Below, in pieces: positions 1-10,193 of a stretch of DNA of 64,000 bases (position 1 is its first letter; each line of letters opens with the position of its first letter). This DNA is from Paraburkholderia haematera (GTDB lineage Bacteria; Pseudomonadota; Gammaproteobacteria; Burkholderiales; Burkholderiaceae): assembly GCF_905220975.1 (NCBI RefSeq), contig NZ_CAJNBK010000001.1, positions 806,001-870,000 of the forward strand, read 5' to 3'. Under the pieces are notes generated by a model. The model saw only the letters and a list, made by a program, of their open reading frames with translations. It did no database searches and was not told the DNA's origin. Made by a program: the position numbers and the translations under genes.

Positions 1-2311
1 CACTCTCGACCTTTTCACCGAGCCGCCTCCCCCCGAGGGCGACTTCCTGACGCTCGGCAATTACGCGGAACGCCAGTACCTCGACTACGCAGTGAGCGTG
101 GTCAAGGGCCGCGCGCTGCCCGACGTATGCGACGGCCAGAAGCCGGTGCAGCGCCGCATCCTGTTCGCCATGAACGACATGGGGCTCGGCGACAACGCCA
201 AGCCCGTCAAGTCGGCGCGCGTGGTCGGCGACGTGCTGGGTAAGTACCACCCGCACGGCGACCAGTCGGCGTACGACGCGTTGGTGCGTCTCGCGCAAGA
301 CTTTTCGATGCGCTATCCGCTGATCGACGGCCAGGGCAATTTCGGTTCGCGCGACGGCGACGGCGCAGCGGCGATGCGGTACACCGAAGCGCGCCTGACA
401 CCGATCGCGAAGCTGTTGCTCGATGAGATTGACCAGGGCACGGTCGACTTCATGAAGAACTACGACGGGGAGTTCGAAGAACCGAAGCTGTTGCCCGCAC
501 GTTTACCCTTCGTGCTGCTGAACGGCGCATCCGGCATTGCCGTGGGCCTTGCCACGGAAATCCCGTCGCACAACCTGCGCGAAGTGGCGGCAGCAGCCGT
601 CGCAATGATCCGCAATCCGAAGATCGAGCACGCCGAGTTGATGCAACACGTCGTCGGGCCGGACTTCCCGGGCGGCGGCCAGATCATTTCGAGCGACGCG
701 GAGATTTCGGCGGCCTACGAAAGCGGCCGCGGCAGCCTGAAAGTGCGCGCTCGCTGGAAGATCGAAGAGCTCGCGCGCGGCCAGTGGCAACTCGTGATCA
801 CCGAGCTGCCGCCGAATACGGCCGCGCAGAAGGTGCTCGAAGAAATCGAAGAGCAGACCAACCCGAAGATCAAGCTCGGCAAGAAGGCGCTCACGCCCGA
901 ACAGCTGCAGACCAAGCAGACCATGCTCGCGCTGCTCGACGCGGTGCGCGACGAGTCGGGCAGGGATGCGCCGGTGCGTCTCGTATTCGAGCCGAAGTCG
1001 AGCCGCATCGACCAGACCGATTTCGTCAACACGTTGCTCGCACATACGAGCCTCGAATCGAACGCGTCGCTCAATATGGTGATGGTGGGCGGCGATGGCC
1101 GGCCGCGTCAGAAGGGCCTGAGCGAAATCATCCACGAGTGGATCGCGTTCCGCTTTGCAACGGTCACGCGCCGCACGCGGCATCGCTTGAGCAAGGTCGA
1201 CGACCGGATTCATATTCTCGAAGGCCGGATGATCGTCTTCCTGAATATCGACGAAGTCATCCGCATCATCCGCGAATCGGACGAACCGAAGGCTGCGCTG
1301 ATGGCCGCGTTCGGTTTGTCGGACCGGCAGACCGAAGACATTCTCGAAATCCGTTTGCGCCAGTTGGCGCGGCTCGAGAAGATCAAGATCGAGAAGGAAC
1401 TGGCCGAACTGCGCGACGAGAAGGCCAAGCTCGAAGAACTGCTTGGCAGCGAATCCGCGATGAAGCGTCTGCTCATCAAGGAAATCGAAGGCGACGCGAA
1501 GCAATACGGCGACGAGCGCCGCACGCTGATCCAGCAGGAAAAGCGCGCCACGTTCGAAGCACGCGTGGTCGACGAACCGGTGACGGTGGTGGTGTCGCAG
1601 AAGGGCTGGGTACGCGCGCTGAAGGGCCACGGCCTGGATGTGGCGGGCTTCACGTTCAAGGCCGGCGACGGACTCTACGCAGCGTTCCAGTGCCGCACGC
1701 CGGATACGCTGGTCGCGTGGGGCAGCAATGGCCGCGTCTATTCGGTAGCGGTTGCAATGCTGCCGGGCGGGCGGGGCGATGGCGTGCCGGTCACGTCGTT
1801 GATCGAACTCGAATCGGGCAGCCATCTGATGCATTACTACGCGGCTTCCGCGGATCAGGCGTTGCTGCTCGCGTCGAGCAACGGCTTCGGCTTCATGGCT
1901 AAGGTCGGCGATATGGTGAGCCGCGTGAAGGCCGGCAAGTCGTTCATGACGATCGACGCGGGCGCTGCGCCGCTCGCGCCGATGCCGATGCTGCCGGACG
2001 CGACGCACATCGCGTGTCTGTCTTCGGGTGGTCGCCTGCTGGTGTTCGGCCTCGACGAAATGAAGACGCTCTCGGGCGGTGGACGCGGCGTCACGCTGAT
2101 GGCGCTCGACGATAACGAAACGCTGCTGCAGGCACTGTCCATCAGCAAAGCGGGCGTGATGCTGATCGGTACGCGTCGCGGCGGCCGTGTCGACGAAGAG
2201 AAGCTGAGCGGCGCCACACTCACGCCGCACATCGGCAAGCGGGCTCGCAAGGGGCGTGCGCCTGAGAGCAAGATGAAGCTCGACGGTATGCGTCCGGTGC
2301 TCGCTGCGTAA
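1..2311 (+). CDS. parC: DNA topoisomerase IV subunit A (5' end missing)
   Basis: ParC is the DNA-cleaving subunit of topoisomerase IV, which decatenates daughter chromosomes together with ParE. The reading frame is already open at base 2, with a ParC-like N-terminal stretch ([20 protein letters not shown]) running from the left edge, so the true start lies outside the window. Seen in the sequence: the [14 protein letters not shown] entry ([10 protein letters not shown] here), the KYHPHGD motif of the winged-helix domain, and the catalytic Arg-Tyr pair in [10 protein letters not shown] with the Tyr codon at about 380. The C-terminal part has the beta-pinwheel style of ParC/GyrA with weakly repeated blades and ends in a basic tail. 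An ATG or GTG inside (for example GTG at 92) is not the start, because conserved sequence lies before it. GyrA is the alternative; the short pinwheel and the lack of a clear GyrA box favour ParC. Confidence 0.93.
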   Translation, partial: TLDLFTEPPPPEGDFLTLGNYAERQYLDYAVSVVKGRALPDVCDGQKPVQRRILFAMNDMGLGDNAKPVKSARVVGDVLGKYHPHGDQSAYDALVRLAQDFSMRYPLIDGQGNFGSRDGDGAAAMRYTEARLTPIAKLLLDEIDQGTVDFMKNYDGEFEEPKLLPARLPFVLLNGASGIAVGLATEIPSHNLREVAAAAVAMIRNPKIEHAELMQHVVGPDFPGGGQIISSDAEISAAYESGRGSLKVRARWKIEELARGQWQLVITELPPNTAAQKVLEEIEEQTNPKIKLGKKALTPEQLQTKQTMLALLDAVRDESGRDAPVRLVFEPKSSRIDQTDFVNTLLAHTSLESNASLNMVMVGGDGRPRQKGLSEIIHEWIAFRFATVTRRTRHRLSKVDDRIHILEGRMIVFLNIDEVIRIIRESDEPKAALMAAFGLSDRQTEDILEIRLRQLARLEKIKIEKELAELRDEKAKLEELLGSESAMKRLLIKEIEGDAKQYGDERRTLIQQEKRATFEARVVDEPVTVVVSQKGWVRALKGHGLDVAGFTFKAGDGLYAAFQCRTPDTLVAWGSNGRVYSVAVAMLPGGRGDGVPVTSLIELESGSHLMHYYAASADQALLLASSNGFGFMAKVGDMVSRVKAGKSFMTIDAGAAPLAPMPMLPDATHIACLSSGGRLLVFGLDEMKTLSGGGRGVTLMALDDNETLLQALSISKAGVMLIGTRRGGRVDEEKLSGATLTPHIGKRARKGRAPESKMKLDGMRPVLAA

Positions 2312-2344
2312 TAGTGATAGAAGTAGAGTTGGGCTCAGCATGAA

Positions 2345-2374
2345 CGCGGCGCGTGCTTCAAAGCACGCGCCGCG
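2345..2374 (+). terminator. GC-rich hairpin after parC
   Basis: A perfect 12-bp inverted repeat (arms 2345-2356 and 2363-2374, loop TTCAAA) lies 34 bases after the parC stop. No T-run follows on the plus strand, so it is a candidate weak or Rho-assisted terminator or an mRNA 3'-end stabiliser. Confidence 0.5.
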
Positions 2375-2561
2375 CGTAGCAAAAAATCCGGGGTGCAACG
2401 CCGTCGCGGCATTGGGCGCGTTGCAATAACAACTACAAAGAATGTCAAGACGCAGCCAGTACATGGAACTGCACGCATAGCGCGCGGTCGAATGCGCTCA
2501 ATAGCCGCTACTAATATCACTCGTCATAAGCGGTGTGGCGTCGTCGGGAGAGGAAAACAAC

Positions 2562-3020
2562 ATGAACAAAGCTATCGAACTCGCACTCTTTTTGCATCTG
2601 CTCGCGGTCGCGGTATGGGTGGGTGGAATGGTGTTTGCGCATTTCTGTCTGCGCCCGGCCATTGCCGATCTTTCGCCGCAACTGCGTTTGCCTTTGTGGG
2701 AATCGGTGTTCGGTCGCTTCTTCAACTGGGTCGCCGCAGCCGTGCTGGTGATTCTTCTCACCGGTGGCTTTCTGCTGATGCAGTTCGGCGGCGGTCACGC
2801 CACCTGGCCGTTGCATGCCATGGCCGGCCTCGGCATCGTGATGATGCTGATCTTTGGGCACATCCGCTTCGCCGTATTCCCGCGCATTCGCCGTGCGGTG
2901 CAGGCGCAGAAGTGGCCGGACGGCGCGCAGGCGGTCGGCACGATCCGGCGTCTGGTGCTGGTGAATATCGTGCTGGGCGTGGTGACGATCGGTGTGGCGG
3001 TGCTGTCGCGCGGGTTCTGA
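2562..3020 (+). CDS. CopD-like four-helix membrane protein
   Basis: A small integral membrane protein of about 152 residues with four predicted membrane helices: roughly residues 5-27, 47-70, 78-96 and 125-147. The start of the first helix (ELALFLHLLAVAVWVGGMVF) has the histidine and WVGG pattern of the CopD/DUF2269-type heme or copper membrane domain. The ATG at 2562 is chosen over an in-frame GTG at 2535 because GGAGAGGAAAAC lies just ahead of it and the protein then begins directly with the first helix. It converges with the chromate-type transporter, whose stop is 27 bases away. Copper resistance is a family association only; no partner CopC is present here. Confidence 0.75.
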   Translation: MNKAIELALFLHLLAVAVWVGGMVFAHFCLRPAIADLSPQLRLPLWESVFGRFFNWVAAAVLVILLTGGFLLMQFGGGHATWPLHAMAGLGIVMMLIFGHIRFAVFPRIRRAVQAQKWPDGAQAVGTIRRLVLVNIVLGVVTIGVAVLSRGF

Positions 3021-3046
3021 CAGCCCTGTGAATCCAGGGGGCTTGC

Positions 3047-4255
3047 CTAAGGCATCGCGCCGTAGGCAAGCCACAGCCCGCACACAATCGCCACGGTCCC
3101 GTACACCACATACACCGGCGTCTTGAGTTTCGCGAAGCACATGCCGGAGAACAGCGCCGTCACCAGGTAGACCGGTTGGAAAGGCACATGCCCCGCGATG
3201 CGTAGTACCGCCACGGCCAGAAACGCGGTGGTGACCGCGCGCAGGATCCGCATGCCGTGCTCGAAGCGCGGATTGACCTTCAACTGATGCAGATGCCGCT
3301 GCGCCAGCACGACCAGGCAGCCCGACGGCACAAAAAGCGCGAGCGTCGCAATCAGCGCGCCCACCCAACCGTCCACCAGATAGCCGAAGAACGGCACCAC
3401 GTTCAACAGCGGTCCGGGCGACAACGGCGATAGCGAAAATGCCAGGGTGAAGTCGTTATCCGACACACCGATCGCCGGCGTGACGAACAGCGTCTTGAGT
3501 ACCGGCAATGCCGAGAAGCCACCACCAAATAACGTCATGCCCGCGCCGGCCAGCCGCGGCCATAGCAGCGCCAGCTCATAGCGATGCGGCAACGGCAGTG
3601 CGAATATCGCCAGCAGCACGCACAGTGCGGCCAGCATGTGCCAGTCGCCGCGACCGATCGACACGACGACGCGCGAGTTTCGATCCGGACTGACCAGCCA
3701 GCCGGCGCCGAAAGCCGTGCCAAGCATCACCACGTAGGCCGCCGGACTGCGCGCATAGAAGAGCGCCACGCACCCGAGCACTGCCGCGGTCCATTCGAGC
3801 TTGCCGCGCACCAGTGCGCGTGTTTGTTTGTACCAGGTGATCGCGATCAGCGTGGCCAGCACCACGCTGAAATGATTGATCACAGTTTGAGAGGCGGCGG
3901 CGCGCACGAGCGGCGTGCGATAGAAGATCGCGAACAGCGTCATCAGCACGAAAAAGGGCAGCACGCTTGCGACGCCCGCCACCCAGGCGCCGGCGCGTCC
4001 ACGCAGCGCATGCCCGAGTTGCACGGCGACATTGCAGCCCACCGGGCCGGGCACCATCCAGGCGAGCGCGATCAGATCGGAAAAGGCCACGCGCGAGAGC
4101 CGTCCTTCGCGTTCCACGTAGTGGTTTTCAAGTTGCGCCATCAGCGCGAGGCCGCCCCACGACAGCGCCGACAGGCCGAACACCACCCGGAACAGCGTCC
4201 ATAGCGGTTCCCGTTTCCCTCGTCTGGCGGCATTCTGGCTTGTGATCGTCTGCAT
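3047..4255 (-). CDS. chrA: Chromate-type (CHR family) transporter
   Basis: A long-form CHR-family membrane transporter of about 402 residues, with two homologous halves. The first half carries the ALSWGG...PGPVGCNVAVQLGH region, and the second carries MTLFGGGFSALPVL and SLSPLSPGPLLNVVPFFGYL. Each half has five or six hydrophobic helices. Known members export chromate by taking it for sulfate; the actual substrate here cannot be read from sequence. The start at 4255 (MQTITSQ) gives the usual family length. The frame stays open to 4459, but that extension is Arg/Pro-rich and lacks a ribosome binding site. No chrB-like regulator is adjacent. The gene lies 214 bases downstream of the GGDEF/EAL gene on the same strand. 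Confidence 0.85.
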   Translation of the reverse strand: MQTITSQNAARRGKREPLWTLFRVVFGLSALSWGGLALMAQLENHYVEREGRLSRVAFSDLIALAWMVPGPVGCNVAVQLGHALRGRAGAWVAGVASVLPFFVLMTLFAIFYRTPLVRAAASQTVINHFSVVLATLIAITWYKQTRALVRGKLEWTAAVLGCVALFYARSPAAYVVMLGTAFGAGWLVSPDRNSRVVVSIGRGDWHMLAALCVLLAIFALPLPHRYELALLWPRLAGAGMTLFGGGFSALPVLKTLFVTPAIGVSDNDFTLAFSLSPLSPGPLLNVVPFFGYLVDGWVGALIATLALFVPSGCLVVLAQRHLHQLKVNPRFEHGMRILRAVTTAFLAVAVLRIAGHVPFQPVYLVTALFSGMCFAKLKTPVYVVYGTVAIVCGLWLAYGAMP

Positions 4256-4469
4256 GGCGCTGCGGGCGCCGGCGTGCGGGCGGCCCGCCCTTTGGATCAT
4301 CGTTGTGTGTGCTTCGCGGCCGGCTGCCGGCATCGCGCTGTAACGCAGTACAGCGTGAATGTAGCTGGTTTTGCGTGGCTGCGGTTGGATAAGCACGGGG
4401 GTGCCGCATAGGCGTTTAGAGGCTGTATGCGCATTTGTGTGCGACACGCGCCGCACCACCGGAACTCAC

Positions 4470-6830
4470 TCAGCTATTGGTGCTCGTGCTGGACAAGCTG
4501 CTGGTGCTGTCGGTTTCATGCTCGGTGCGGTGGCTCTTCATGCCGCATACGCCGAAGCGTTCGAGCAGTGCTGGAATCGCGTCGACCGGCACCGGACGCG
4601 AGAACAGGAAACCCTGCGCCTCGATATGGCCGAGCGCGGCGAGCCACGCAATCTGCTCTTCGGTCTCGGTGCCTTCGACCACCACCGTGAGCCCGAGCGA
4701 GCGCGCGAGGTTGACGATGGCGGTGACCATCACGCAGACGCTGCGGTCGCCGGGTATCGCCTGGACGAACGAACGGTCCACCTTCAGTGTGTCGACCGAG
4801 AAGCGGTTCAGGTAGGAGAGCGACGAATAGCCCGTGCCGAAGTCGTCGAGCGCGATGCGCACGCCGAGGCGCTTCAACGCGAAGATCTTCTCCGAAACGA
4901 GTTCGGGGTATTCCATCATCGCCGTCTCGGTGATTTCGAGTTCGAGGCGGCGCGCGGAGATGCCGCTTTCCTCGATCGCGTGCGAGATGGTTTCGTACAG
5001 ATCGCCACGCCAGAACTGCACCGCGGAGATGTTCACCGCGAGCGATAGCGTGTCGTAACCCTGTTGCTGCCACACCGCCAGCTGGCGGCACGCGGTTTCG
5101 ATCACGAAGTCGCCGATCGGCACGATCAGGCCGGTCGATTCCGCGACCGGGATGAATTCGTTGGCCGGAATCAATCCGTGCTCCGGATGGTTCCAGCGCA
5201 CCAGCGCTTCAAAACCGGCGATGCAGCGGCGCGTCAGATCGATCTTCGGCTGATAGGCGAGAAACAGCTGGCCTTCGGCGAGCGCGACGCGCAATTGCTG
5301 TTCCCACTTCATCAAATGGTCCGCGCGGTGCGACAACTGCGGCGAATAGAACTGGTAGCAGTTCTTGCCCGCGTCCTTCGCGCTGTACATCGCGAGGTCG
5401 GCTTTTTTCAGCAGGTCGATTTCGCTCTCGTTGGCGACCGAGTAGAGCGCGATGCCGATGCTCGCATGCAATACGAATGAACTGCCGCGCACTTCGAAGG
5501 GCGTGGCGAACGCTTCGGCCGCTGCTTCGGCGAGCGTGACGGCGCGCTTTTCGACGTCGTCGCCCTTGATGACGACGACGAACTCGTCGCCGCCGATGCG
5601 GCTCAATGTGCCGCCATCGCCAACCGCGGTGGCGAGGCGCGAGGCCGTCATTTGCAACACGATGTCGCCGGCGTTGTGGCCCAGCGTGTCATTGACAGTC
5701 TTGAAGTTGTCGAGGTCGATGAAGAGGATTGCGAGGCGCCCGAGATTGGCGGGCTGTGCCACGTCGTGCCGCAGCGTTTGCAGCGTGGCATAGCGGTTGC
5801 GCAAACCGGTCAGCAGATCGTACTCGACCAGATGCGTCATCTCGCGCTCGCGCCCGAGCAGCTTGCCGATCAACCCGGTGGCCACAGCGAAGAAGCTCAA
5901 CATCGCGAGCGAGATGAAGCCGGCCATCAACAGATAGACGTTGCGCGTGTGGTTGTAGTCGGCGAATTCTTCAGCTTGCGACAGGCCCACCAGCACGCCG
6001 AGCGGATAGCCGTCGATATGCCGGTACGAGACGATGCGCGTGACGTTGTCGATCGAATCGACGTAGGTGCCCGACACATGCTCCGAGGTCGGATACGAGC
6101 CGCTTGCCGAGAATGAGCCGCTCGCGGTATCGGTGCTGCCCGTGCGGCGCGCCAATACCGTGCCGTTGTCGGAGATCACCGCGATCACGCCTTCGCGGCC
6201 GATGGCCGCATTGTTGTAGAAATCACTGGTGAAATAGCTTGGGTCCTCGGAGACCACCACGACACCTGCGAACGAGCCGTCGGGATGATTCAGACGCCGC
6301 GTCATCTGCAAGGTCCAGTGGCCGGATATGCGGCCGAGCACCGGCTTGCTGATATACAACTGGTCGTCGTTTTCGTGTTCGTGGACCTTGAAGTGTTCGC
6401 GGTCCGACAGGTCGATGTGTTTGGGATTGAGCTCGGCCGTGTTGGCGATCAGCGTCCCGTGCTCGTCGATCAGCGACACCTGCACCAGCGTCTCGCTTTG
6501 CACCACGCCCTTTTCGACTGTGCTGGCCAGATCGAAATGATTCGGCGTTTTCTCGAATTCGTATTTGACGAAACGGGTGATCTGGTCGACCTGGTGAATC
6601 GCCTTGACCGTGTGCTGTTCCAGCGCCGCGGAGAGAATCGCAGCGGAGGCCATTGCTTCACGATTCGTGGCTTCTTTCTCAACCGACAGACGCGCGAAGA
6701 TCACGGTCCAAAGCAGGATCAGGACCAGCACGCCGAGCGCGGGAATCGCGAGCAAGGCACGGCGGCGCGACACGGCAGGATCGCGGCGGGGTTTGGCTTC
6801 GCGCTGGTCGGAGAAGCGGGACTGGCTCAT
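4470..6830 (-). CDS. Membrane-bound dual GGDEF/EAL cyclic-di-GMP protein
   Basis: Signalling protein of about 786 residues. Order of parts: cytoplasmic N-terminus, first membrane helix (about 25-45), a periplasmic Cache-like sensor region (about 50-290), a second helix (about 295-318), a GGDEF diguanylate cyclase domain (GGDEF motif near 412) and an EAL phosphodiesterase domain (EAL near 539, with EITETAM, ALDDFGTGYSSL and KVDRSF intact). Both catalytic motifs are complete, so synthesis and breakdown of cyclic-di-GMP are both possible; which one dominates is unknown. The start at 6830 is chosen because the basic N-terminus then runs straight into helix 1; the open frame reaches 6968. The Ser/Thr-rich C-terminal tail is not conserved in the families. 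Confidence 0.92.
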   Translation of the reverse strand: MSQSRFSDQREAKPRRDPAVSRRRALLAIPALGVLVLILLWTVIFARLSVEKEATNREAMASAAILSAALEQHTVKAIHQVDQITRFVKYEFEKTPNHFDLASTVEKGVVQSETLVQVSLIDEHGTLIANTAELNPKHIDLSDREHFKVHEHENDDQLYISKPVLGRISGHWTLQMTRRLNHPDGSFAGVVVVSEDPSYFTSDFYNNAAIGREGVIAVISDNGTVLARRTGSTDTASGSFSASGSYPTSEHVSGTYVDSIDNVTRIVSYRHIDGYPLGVLVGLSQAEEFADYNHTRNVYLLMAGFISLAMLSFFAVATGLIGKLLGREREMTHLVEYDLLTGLRNRYATLQTLRHDVAQPANLGRLAILFIDLDNFKTVNDTLGHNAGDIVLQMTASRLATAVGDGGTLSRIGGDEFVVVIKGDDVEKRAVTLAEAAAEAFATPFEVRGSSFVLHASIGIALYSVANESEIDLLKKADLAMYSAKDAGKNCYQFYSPQLSHRADHLMKWEQQLRVALAEGQLFLAYQPKIDLTRRCIAGFEALVRWNHPEHGLIPANEFIPVAESTGLIVPIGDFVIETACRQLAVWQQQGYDTLSLAVNISAVQFWRGDLYETISHAIEESGISARRLELEITETAMMEYPELVSEKIFALKRLGVRIALDDFGTGYSSLSYLNRFSVDTLKVDRSFVQAIPGDRSVCVMVTAIVNLARSLGLTVVVEGTETEEQIAWLAALGHIEAQGFLFSRPVPVDAIPALLERFGVCGMKSHRTEHETDSTSSLSSTSTNS

Positions 6831-7309
6831 CGGGCGGCCCGTTCCCTGGTGCCGGCCAGTTGCAACTGCGCGAGCATCGACTGCGCTAATTTCATGAGTG
6901 GCTGCATGGTGACCAAGGTGCCGGGACTGCTGCGCAGGAGAACGGAGCGTGGCGTCGTGCCTGACCATCCGCAGGTCATCGGGTACGTTTCGATATTACT
7001 TAATGCCACTGGATTAAGGAAGGGGCCGCGCATCGGGTATACGCGGGCGCCACAGACCGTTCCGGCCGGCTGAATTCGCAGCCGGCGCGGCCAGCCATGG
7101 GGCCGCAGCCTGGCAGTCGTTTTCGAATATTTCATCGGGATCCGGAATTCAGGTGTGCCAGGCCTCTCGTCATGCGTGGCGCATTAATCGTGCAAGCGGT
7201 GCGGCGTGTGTGCCCGATCGCGGCCCGAACGCGGCCCGAAGCGGCGAGATACGGGCGGCATTCAGCGGCAGGCCGGTCGTTGCCGGCATGCAATCGAGCG
7301 CCGCGTCGT
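6831..7309. other. 479-base gap without a supported gene
   Basis: No convincing coding frame is present. On the minus strand a TAATAT box (plus coordinates 6993-6998) could serve the GGDEF/EAL gene. A perfect 8-bp inverted repeat (7065-7072 and 7079-7086, loop AATTCG) could end transcription of the PhzF-family gene, but it has no T-run. Confidence 0.5.
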
Positions 7310-8218
7310 TCATGGCAACCGGAACGTGCCGTCGACGATCGTCACCGATGGGCCGCCGATCCACGTCTTGCCGGCCGCGTCGTCGTAGTGCACCGAAACG
7401 TCGCCTGCGCGACCCAGGATGGTGCCCTGGCGGGCCGTGTAGTGTGAGCCCGGGCGTAATTGCTGGGCGCTCAGGAGGCCCGCGAGCGCGGCATTCGCAC
7501 TGCCCGTCACCGGATCTTCGCCGAAGCCGAAGCGGCCGCCTGCCATCAGGCAGCGCACTTCGAAGGTGGCCGGGCCGCCGGCGCCGTGCGGTCCGTAGAC
7601 GGCGAGACCGTGGGTGTTCATCGAATGCACGATGTCGGCGAGCGCAGCGGCGTCGGGTTCGAGCGCGAGACAGTCGCGCGCTGAATTGACGCGCACGACG
7701 AGCCATGGCGCACCGTTGTCGACCGCGCAGGGCGCCGCACTGAAATCAATTGCGTCACTACGCAAAGCCGTAGTCAGCGCCGCATACTGATCCTGGGGAA
7801 GCGCCGTGACGCGCGCGGGCGGCGCGGCGAAAGCCCATCCGCCTTGTGCGTTACCGGCCGGTCCGGATTCAGTGAGCGCTTGCAAGTTGACGAGCCCCAC
7901 GCCGCATTGCTGCACCAGCTTGCCGGCCTGCTTCGGCTGATAGCCGCTTTCGAGCAATGCATGCGCGGTGCCGAGTGTCGGATGACCGGCGAACGGCAAT
8001 TCGCCATGCGTCGTGAAGATACGCACGCGATAGTCGGCGGCCGGGTCGGTCGGCTTCAGCAGGAAGGTGGTTTCGGACAGATTGGTCCAGTGCGCGATCG
8101 CCTGCATCTGATCCGCATCGAGCGCATCGGCGTCGAACACGACAGCAAGCGGATTGCCTTTGAACGGCACCGACGTGAACACGTCGACCTGTTTAAAACG
8201 AACGAAGTTGGCGGGCAT
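7310..8218 (-). CDS. PhzF-family epimerase/isomerase-like protein
   Basis: A PhzF/YddE-fold protein of about 302 residues. The start MPANFVRF at 8218 is chosen because the family begins with the strand FVRFKQVDVFTSVPFKGNPLAVV; the upstream 20 codons are Arg/Pro-rich. The general acid Glu in NLSETTFLL is at about residue 49, and the second half carries FGEDPVTGSAN, the family's other diagnostic loop. PhzF itself isomerises dihydro-hydroxyanthranilate in phenazine synthesis, but no phenazine genes are nearby, so the substrate is unknown. Two strong hairpins separate it from the RidA gene upstream on the same strand, so it is probably transcribed separately. Confidence 0.88.
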   Translation of the reverse strand: MPANFVRFKQVDVFTSVPFKGNPLAVVFDADALDADQMQAIAHWTNLSETTFLLKPTDPAADYRVRIFTTHGELPFAGHPTLGTAHALLESGYQPKQAGKLVQQCGVGLVNLQALTESGPAGNAQGGWAFAAPPARVTALPQDQYAALTTALRSDAIDFSAAPCAVDNGAPWLVVRVNSARDCLALEPDAAALADIVHSMNTHGLAVYGPHGAGGPATFEVRCLMAGGRFGFGEDPVTGSANAALAGLLSAQQLRPGSHYTARQGTILGRAGDVSVHYDDAAGKTWIGGPSVTIVDGTFRLP

Positions 8219-8300
8219 TGGGCGCGAACCGGCGAATCCGGCAGAAGGGTAGGGTTCGCGGATTCTAGCTGGTGGCAAGCGAACGATCTACCTCGCCACT

Positions 8301-8343
8301 AATGCAAAACGCGTCGCAGGTGGCAGACACCTTGCGACGCGTT
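8301..8343 (-). terminator. Rho-independent terminator of the RidA transcript
   Basis: An 11-bp inverted repeat (8308-8318 with 8333-8343) extended by GGTG/CACC with one bulged base. On the minus strand it ends in TTTT, just after the RidA-family gene and before the PhzF-family gene. Confidence 0.7.
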
Positions 8344-8354
8344 CAGTGCGCTAA

Positions 8355-8388
8355 GGATAGCCCGCTGGGTGAACCCGGCGGGCTATCC
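8355..8388 (-). terminator. Second hairpin after the RidA gene
   Basis: A perfect 11-bp inverted repeat (8355-8365 and 8378-8388) 13 bases after the RidA stop, followed on the minus strand by the stronger hairpin at 8308-8343. The two probably work as a tandem terminator. Confidence 0.55.
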
Positions 8389-8400
8389 TGTTGGCGTGCG

Positions 8401-8865
8401 TTATTCGACTTCGGCGATCATCTCGATCTCGACGCATGCGCCGAGCGGAATCTGCGCCACGCCGAACGCCGAGCGCGCATGCTTGCCGCGCTCGCCGAAC
8501 ACGTCCGCGACCAGCTCGGATGCGCCGTTCGTGACCAGATGCTGTTCGGTAAACTCGAGCGTCGAATTGACGAGGCTCATCAGCTTGACGATGCGCGTGA
8601 CGCGATTCAGATCGCCCACATGCGCGTGCAGCGTCGCGAGCAGGTCGATCGCGATCGAGCGTGCGGCGGCCTTGCCTTCTTCGGTGGTGAGCGTGGCGCC
8701 GAGCTTGCCGGCCCACACCTTGCCGTCCTTCTTGGCGATGTGGCCGGACAGGTACACCGTGTTGCCGCTTTGCGCGCTCATCACATAGGCGGCTGCGGGC
8801 GCGCCTGCGCTCGGCAGTTCGATGCCCAGTTCCTTAAGCTTGTCATACACATTTGTTTGAGCCAT
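8401..8865 (-). CDS. RidA/YjgF/YER057c-family enamine-imine deaminase
   Basis: A 154-residue RidA-superfamily protein of the longer YjgF-like-1 subgroup. RidA proteins hydrolyse reactive enamine/imine intermediates released by PLP enzymes. Recognisable blocks are the VYLSGHIA strand near residue 38 and the LGACVEIEMIAEVE C-terminal strand that forms the trimer interface. The start is set by GAGGAC ahead of the ATG at 8865. It lies 56 bases downstream of an aminotransferase gene on the same strand, so co-transcription and a protective role for that PLP enzyme are likely (inference). The catalytic Arg of archetypal RidA is not obvious in this subgroup. Confidence 0.88.
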   Translation of the reverse strand: MAQTNVYDKLKELGIELPSAGAPAAAYVMSAQSGNTVYLSGHIAKKDGKVWAGKLGATLTTEEGKAAARSIAIDLLATLHAHVGDLNRVTRIVKLMSLVNSTLEFTEQHLVTNGASELVADVFGERGKHARSAFGVAQIPLGACVEIEMIAEVE

Positions 8866-8921
8866 GGTGTGTCCTCGATCAGTAGTGGAAATCGGTAACC
8901 CGGCGCGGCGGCCGGGGTCGC

Positions 8922-10118
8922 TTAGACCTTCGCGCGGATCAGTGCCGCGAGACGCGACACGCCTTCGTCGATCTTGGCAGGCGGCACCGTGACGAACGAG
9001 AGGCGCAGGGTGTTGTGCTGGGCTTCGCTCGCGAAGAACGGGCCGCCCGGCACGAATGCCACATTCTGCGCCACGGCTTCTTCGAGCAGCTTCATGCTGT
9101 CGATCTGCGCGGGCAGATTCACCCACACGAACATGCCGCCTTCCGGACGGTTCCAGCTCACACCTTCGGGCATATAGCGTTCGAGCGAGGCGAGCATCGC
9201 CGCGCATTGATCGCGATACAGTTCGCGAATGGTGGGCACGTGCGTGTCGAGGAAGCCGTCCTTGACCACTTCGTACACGATGCGTTGCGTGAAGCTCGGC
9301 GTGTGCAGATCGGTGGCTTGCTTGGCCTGCACGAGCTTGAAGATCAACTCTTCGGGCGCAATGATGTAGCCGACCCGCAGGCCCGGCGCCAGCACTTTCG
9401 AGAACGAGCCGAGATGGACGATCTGATCCGGCGCCATCGAGAGCATGGTGGGCAGCGGTTCACCCGCGTAGTCGAGCGCGCCGTAGGGATCGTCTTCGAT
9501 CACCGGGAACGGCGCGGTCTTCGCAAACGCGGCCAATGCGCGGCGGCGTTCGACCGGCAGGCGGCGGCCCGTCGGATTCTGGAAGTTCGGTTGTGCGTAC
9601 AAAAGGCGCGCGCCGGCCGTCAGCTCGGGCGTGAGCGCTTCGGGAATCAGGCCTTGCTCGTCGGTCGGCACCTGCACGTAGCGCGGCTCGTACATCGAGA
9701 ACGATTGCAGCGCGCCTAGGTAGGTCGGCGTTTCGACCAGCACGGGGCTGTCCGGGCACACCAGCACTTTTCCGAGCAGGTCGAGCGCTTGCTGCGAGCC
9801 GGTCGTGATCAGCACCTGCGAAGGACGAATCTGTGCGCCGTTCACCGAATAGCGTTGCGCGATCCATTCACGCAGCGGCAGGTAGCCTTCAGTCGCACTG
9901 TATTGCAACGCCGCGGCGGGCGCGTCGCGCAGAATGCGGTCGGATGCTTCGCGCATGCGTTCGGCCGGGAAGGTTGCCGGCGAGGGCAGGCCGCCCGCGA
10001 ACGAAATGACTTCGGGCCGTTCCGTGACCTTCAGGATCTCGCGAATCGCCGAGCTCGTGAGCTTGCGTGCGCGTTCGGACAGTTGCCACGTGGGGGCTTT
10101 CAAGTCGCTTTGGTTCAT
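8922..10118 (-). CDS. PLP-dependent class I/II aminotransferase (2-aminoadipate/MocR-like type)
   Basis: A 398-residue fold-type I aminotransferase. The PLP lysine is K241 in LGSFSKVLAPGLRVGY. The VIEDDPYGAL motif holds the Asp that contacts the PLP nitrogen, and YAQPNFQNPTG is the substrate-loop signature. The N-terminus (ISFAGGLPSPATFP) resembles alpha-aminoadipate/valine-pyruvate aminotransferases of the LysN/KAT type. GAGGAG sits just ahead of the ATG at 10118. It lies between a VOC-domain gene (76-base gap) and a RidA gene (56-base gap) on the same strand, so the three probably form an operon. The amino-donor specificity cannot be read from sequence. Confidence 0.9.
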   Translation of the reverse strand: MNQSDLKAPTWQLSERARKLTSSAIREILKVTERPEVISFAGGLPSPATFPAERMREASDRILRDAPAAALQYSATEGYLPLREWIAQRYSVNGAQIRPSQVLITTGSQQALDLLGKVLVCPDSPVLVETPTYLGALQSFSMYEPRYVQVPTDEQGLIPEALTPELTAGARLLYAQPNFQNPTGRRLPVERRRALAAFAKTAPFPVIEDDPYGALDYAGEPLPTMLSMAPDQIVHLGSFSKVLAPGLRVGYIIAPEELIFKLVQAKQATDLHTPSFTQRIVYEVVKDGFLDTHVPTIRELYRDQCAAMLASLERYMPEGVSWNRPEGGMFVWVNLPAQIDSMKLLEEAVAQNVAFVPGGPFFASEAQHNTLRLSFVTVPPAKIDEGVSRLAALIRAKV

Positions 10119-10193
10119 GGTCTCCTCTGCTGGTATCTCTGGAAGCGGTCAAAACTTCAATTATCGCGCGAGTTGGTAACCCGCGCGCGCTGC

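Noticed and set aside
503..2464. 653-residue open frame antisense to parC
   Set aside because: Follows the codon bias of parC on the other strand, Arg/His-rich composition, no family.
7097..7689. Several overlapping frames between the GGDEF/EAL and PhzF-family genes
   Set aside because: Mutually overlapping, no ribosome sites, no domains; partly shadows of the PhzF-family gene.
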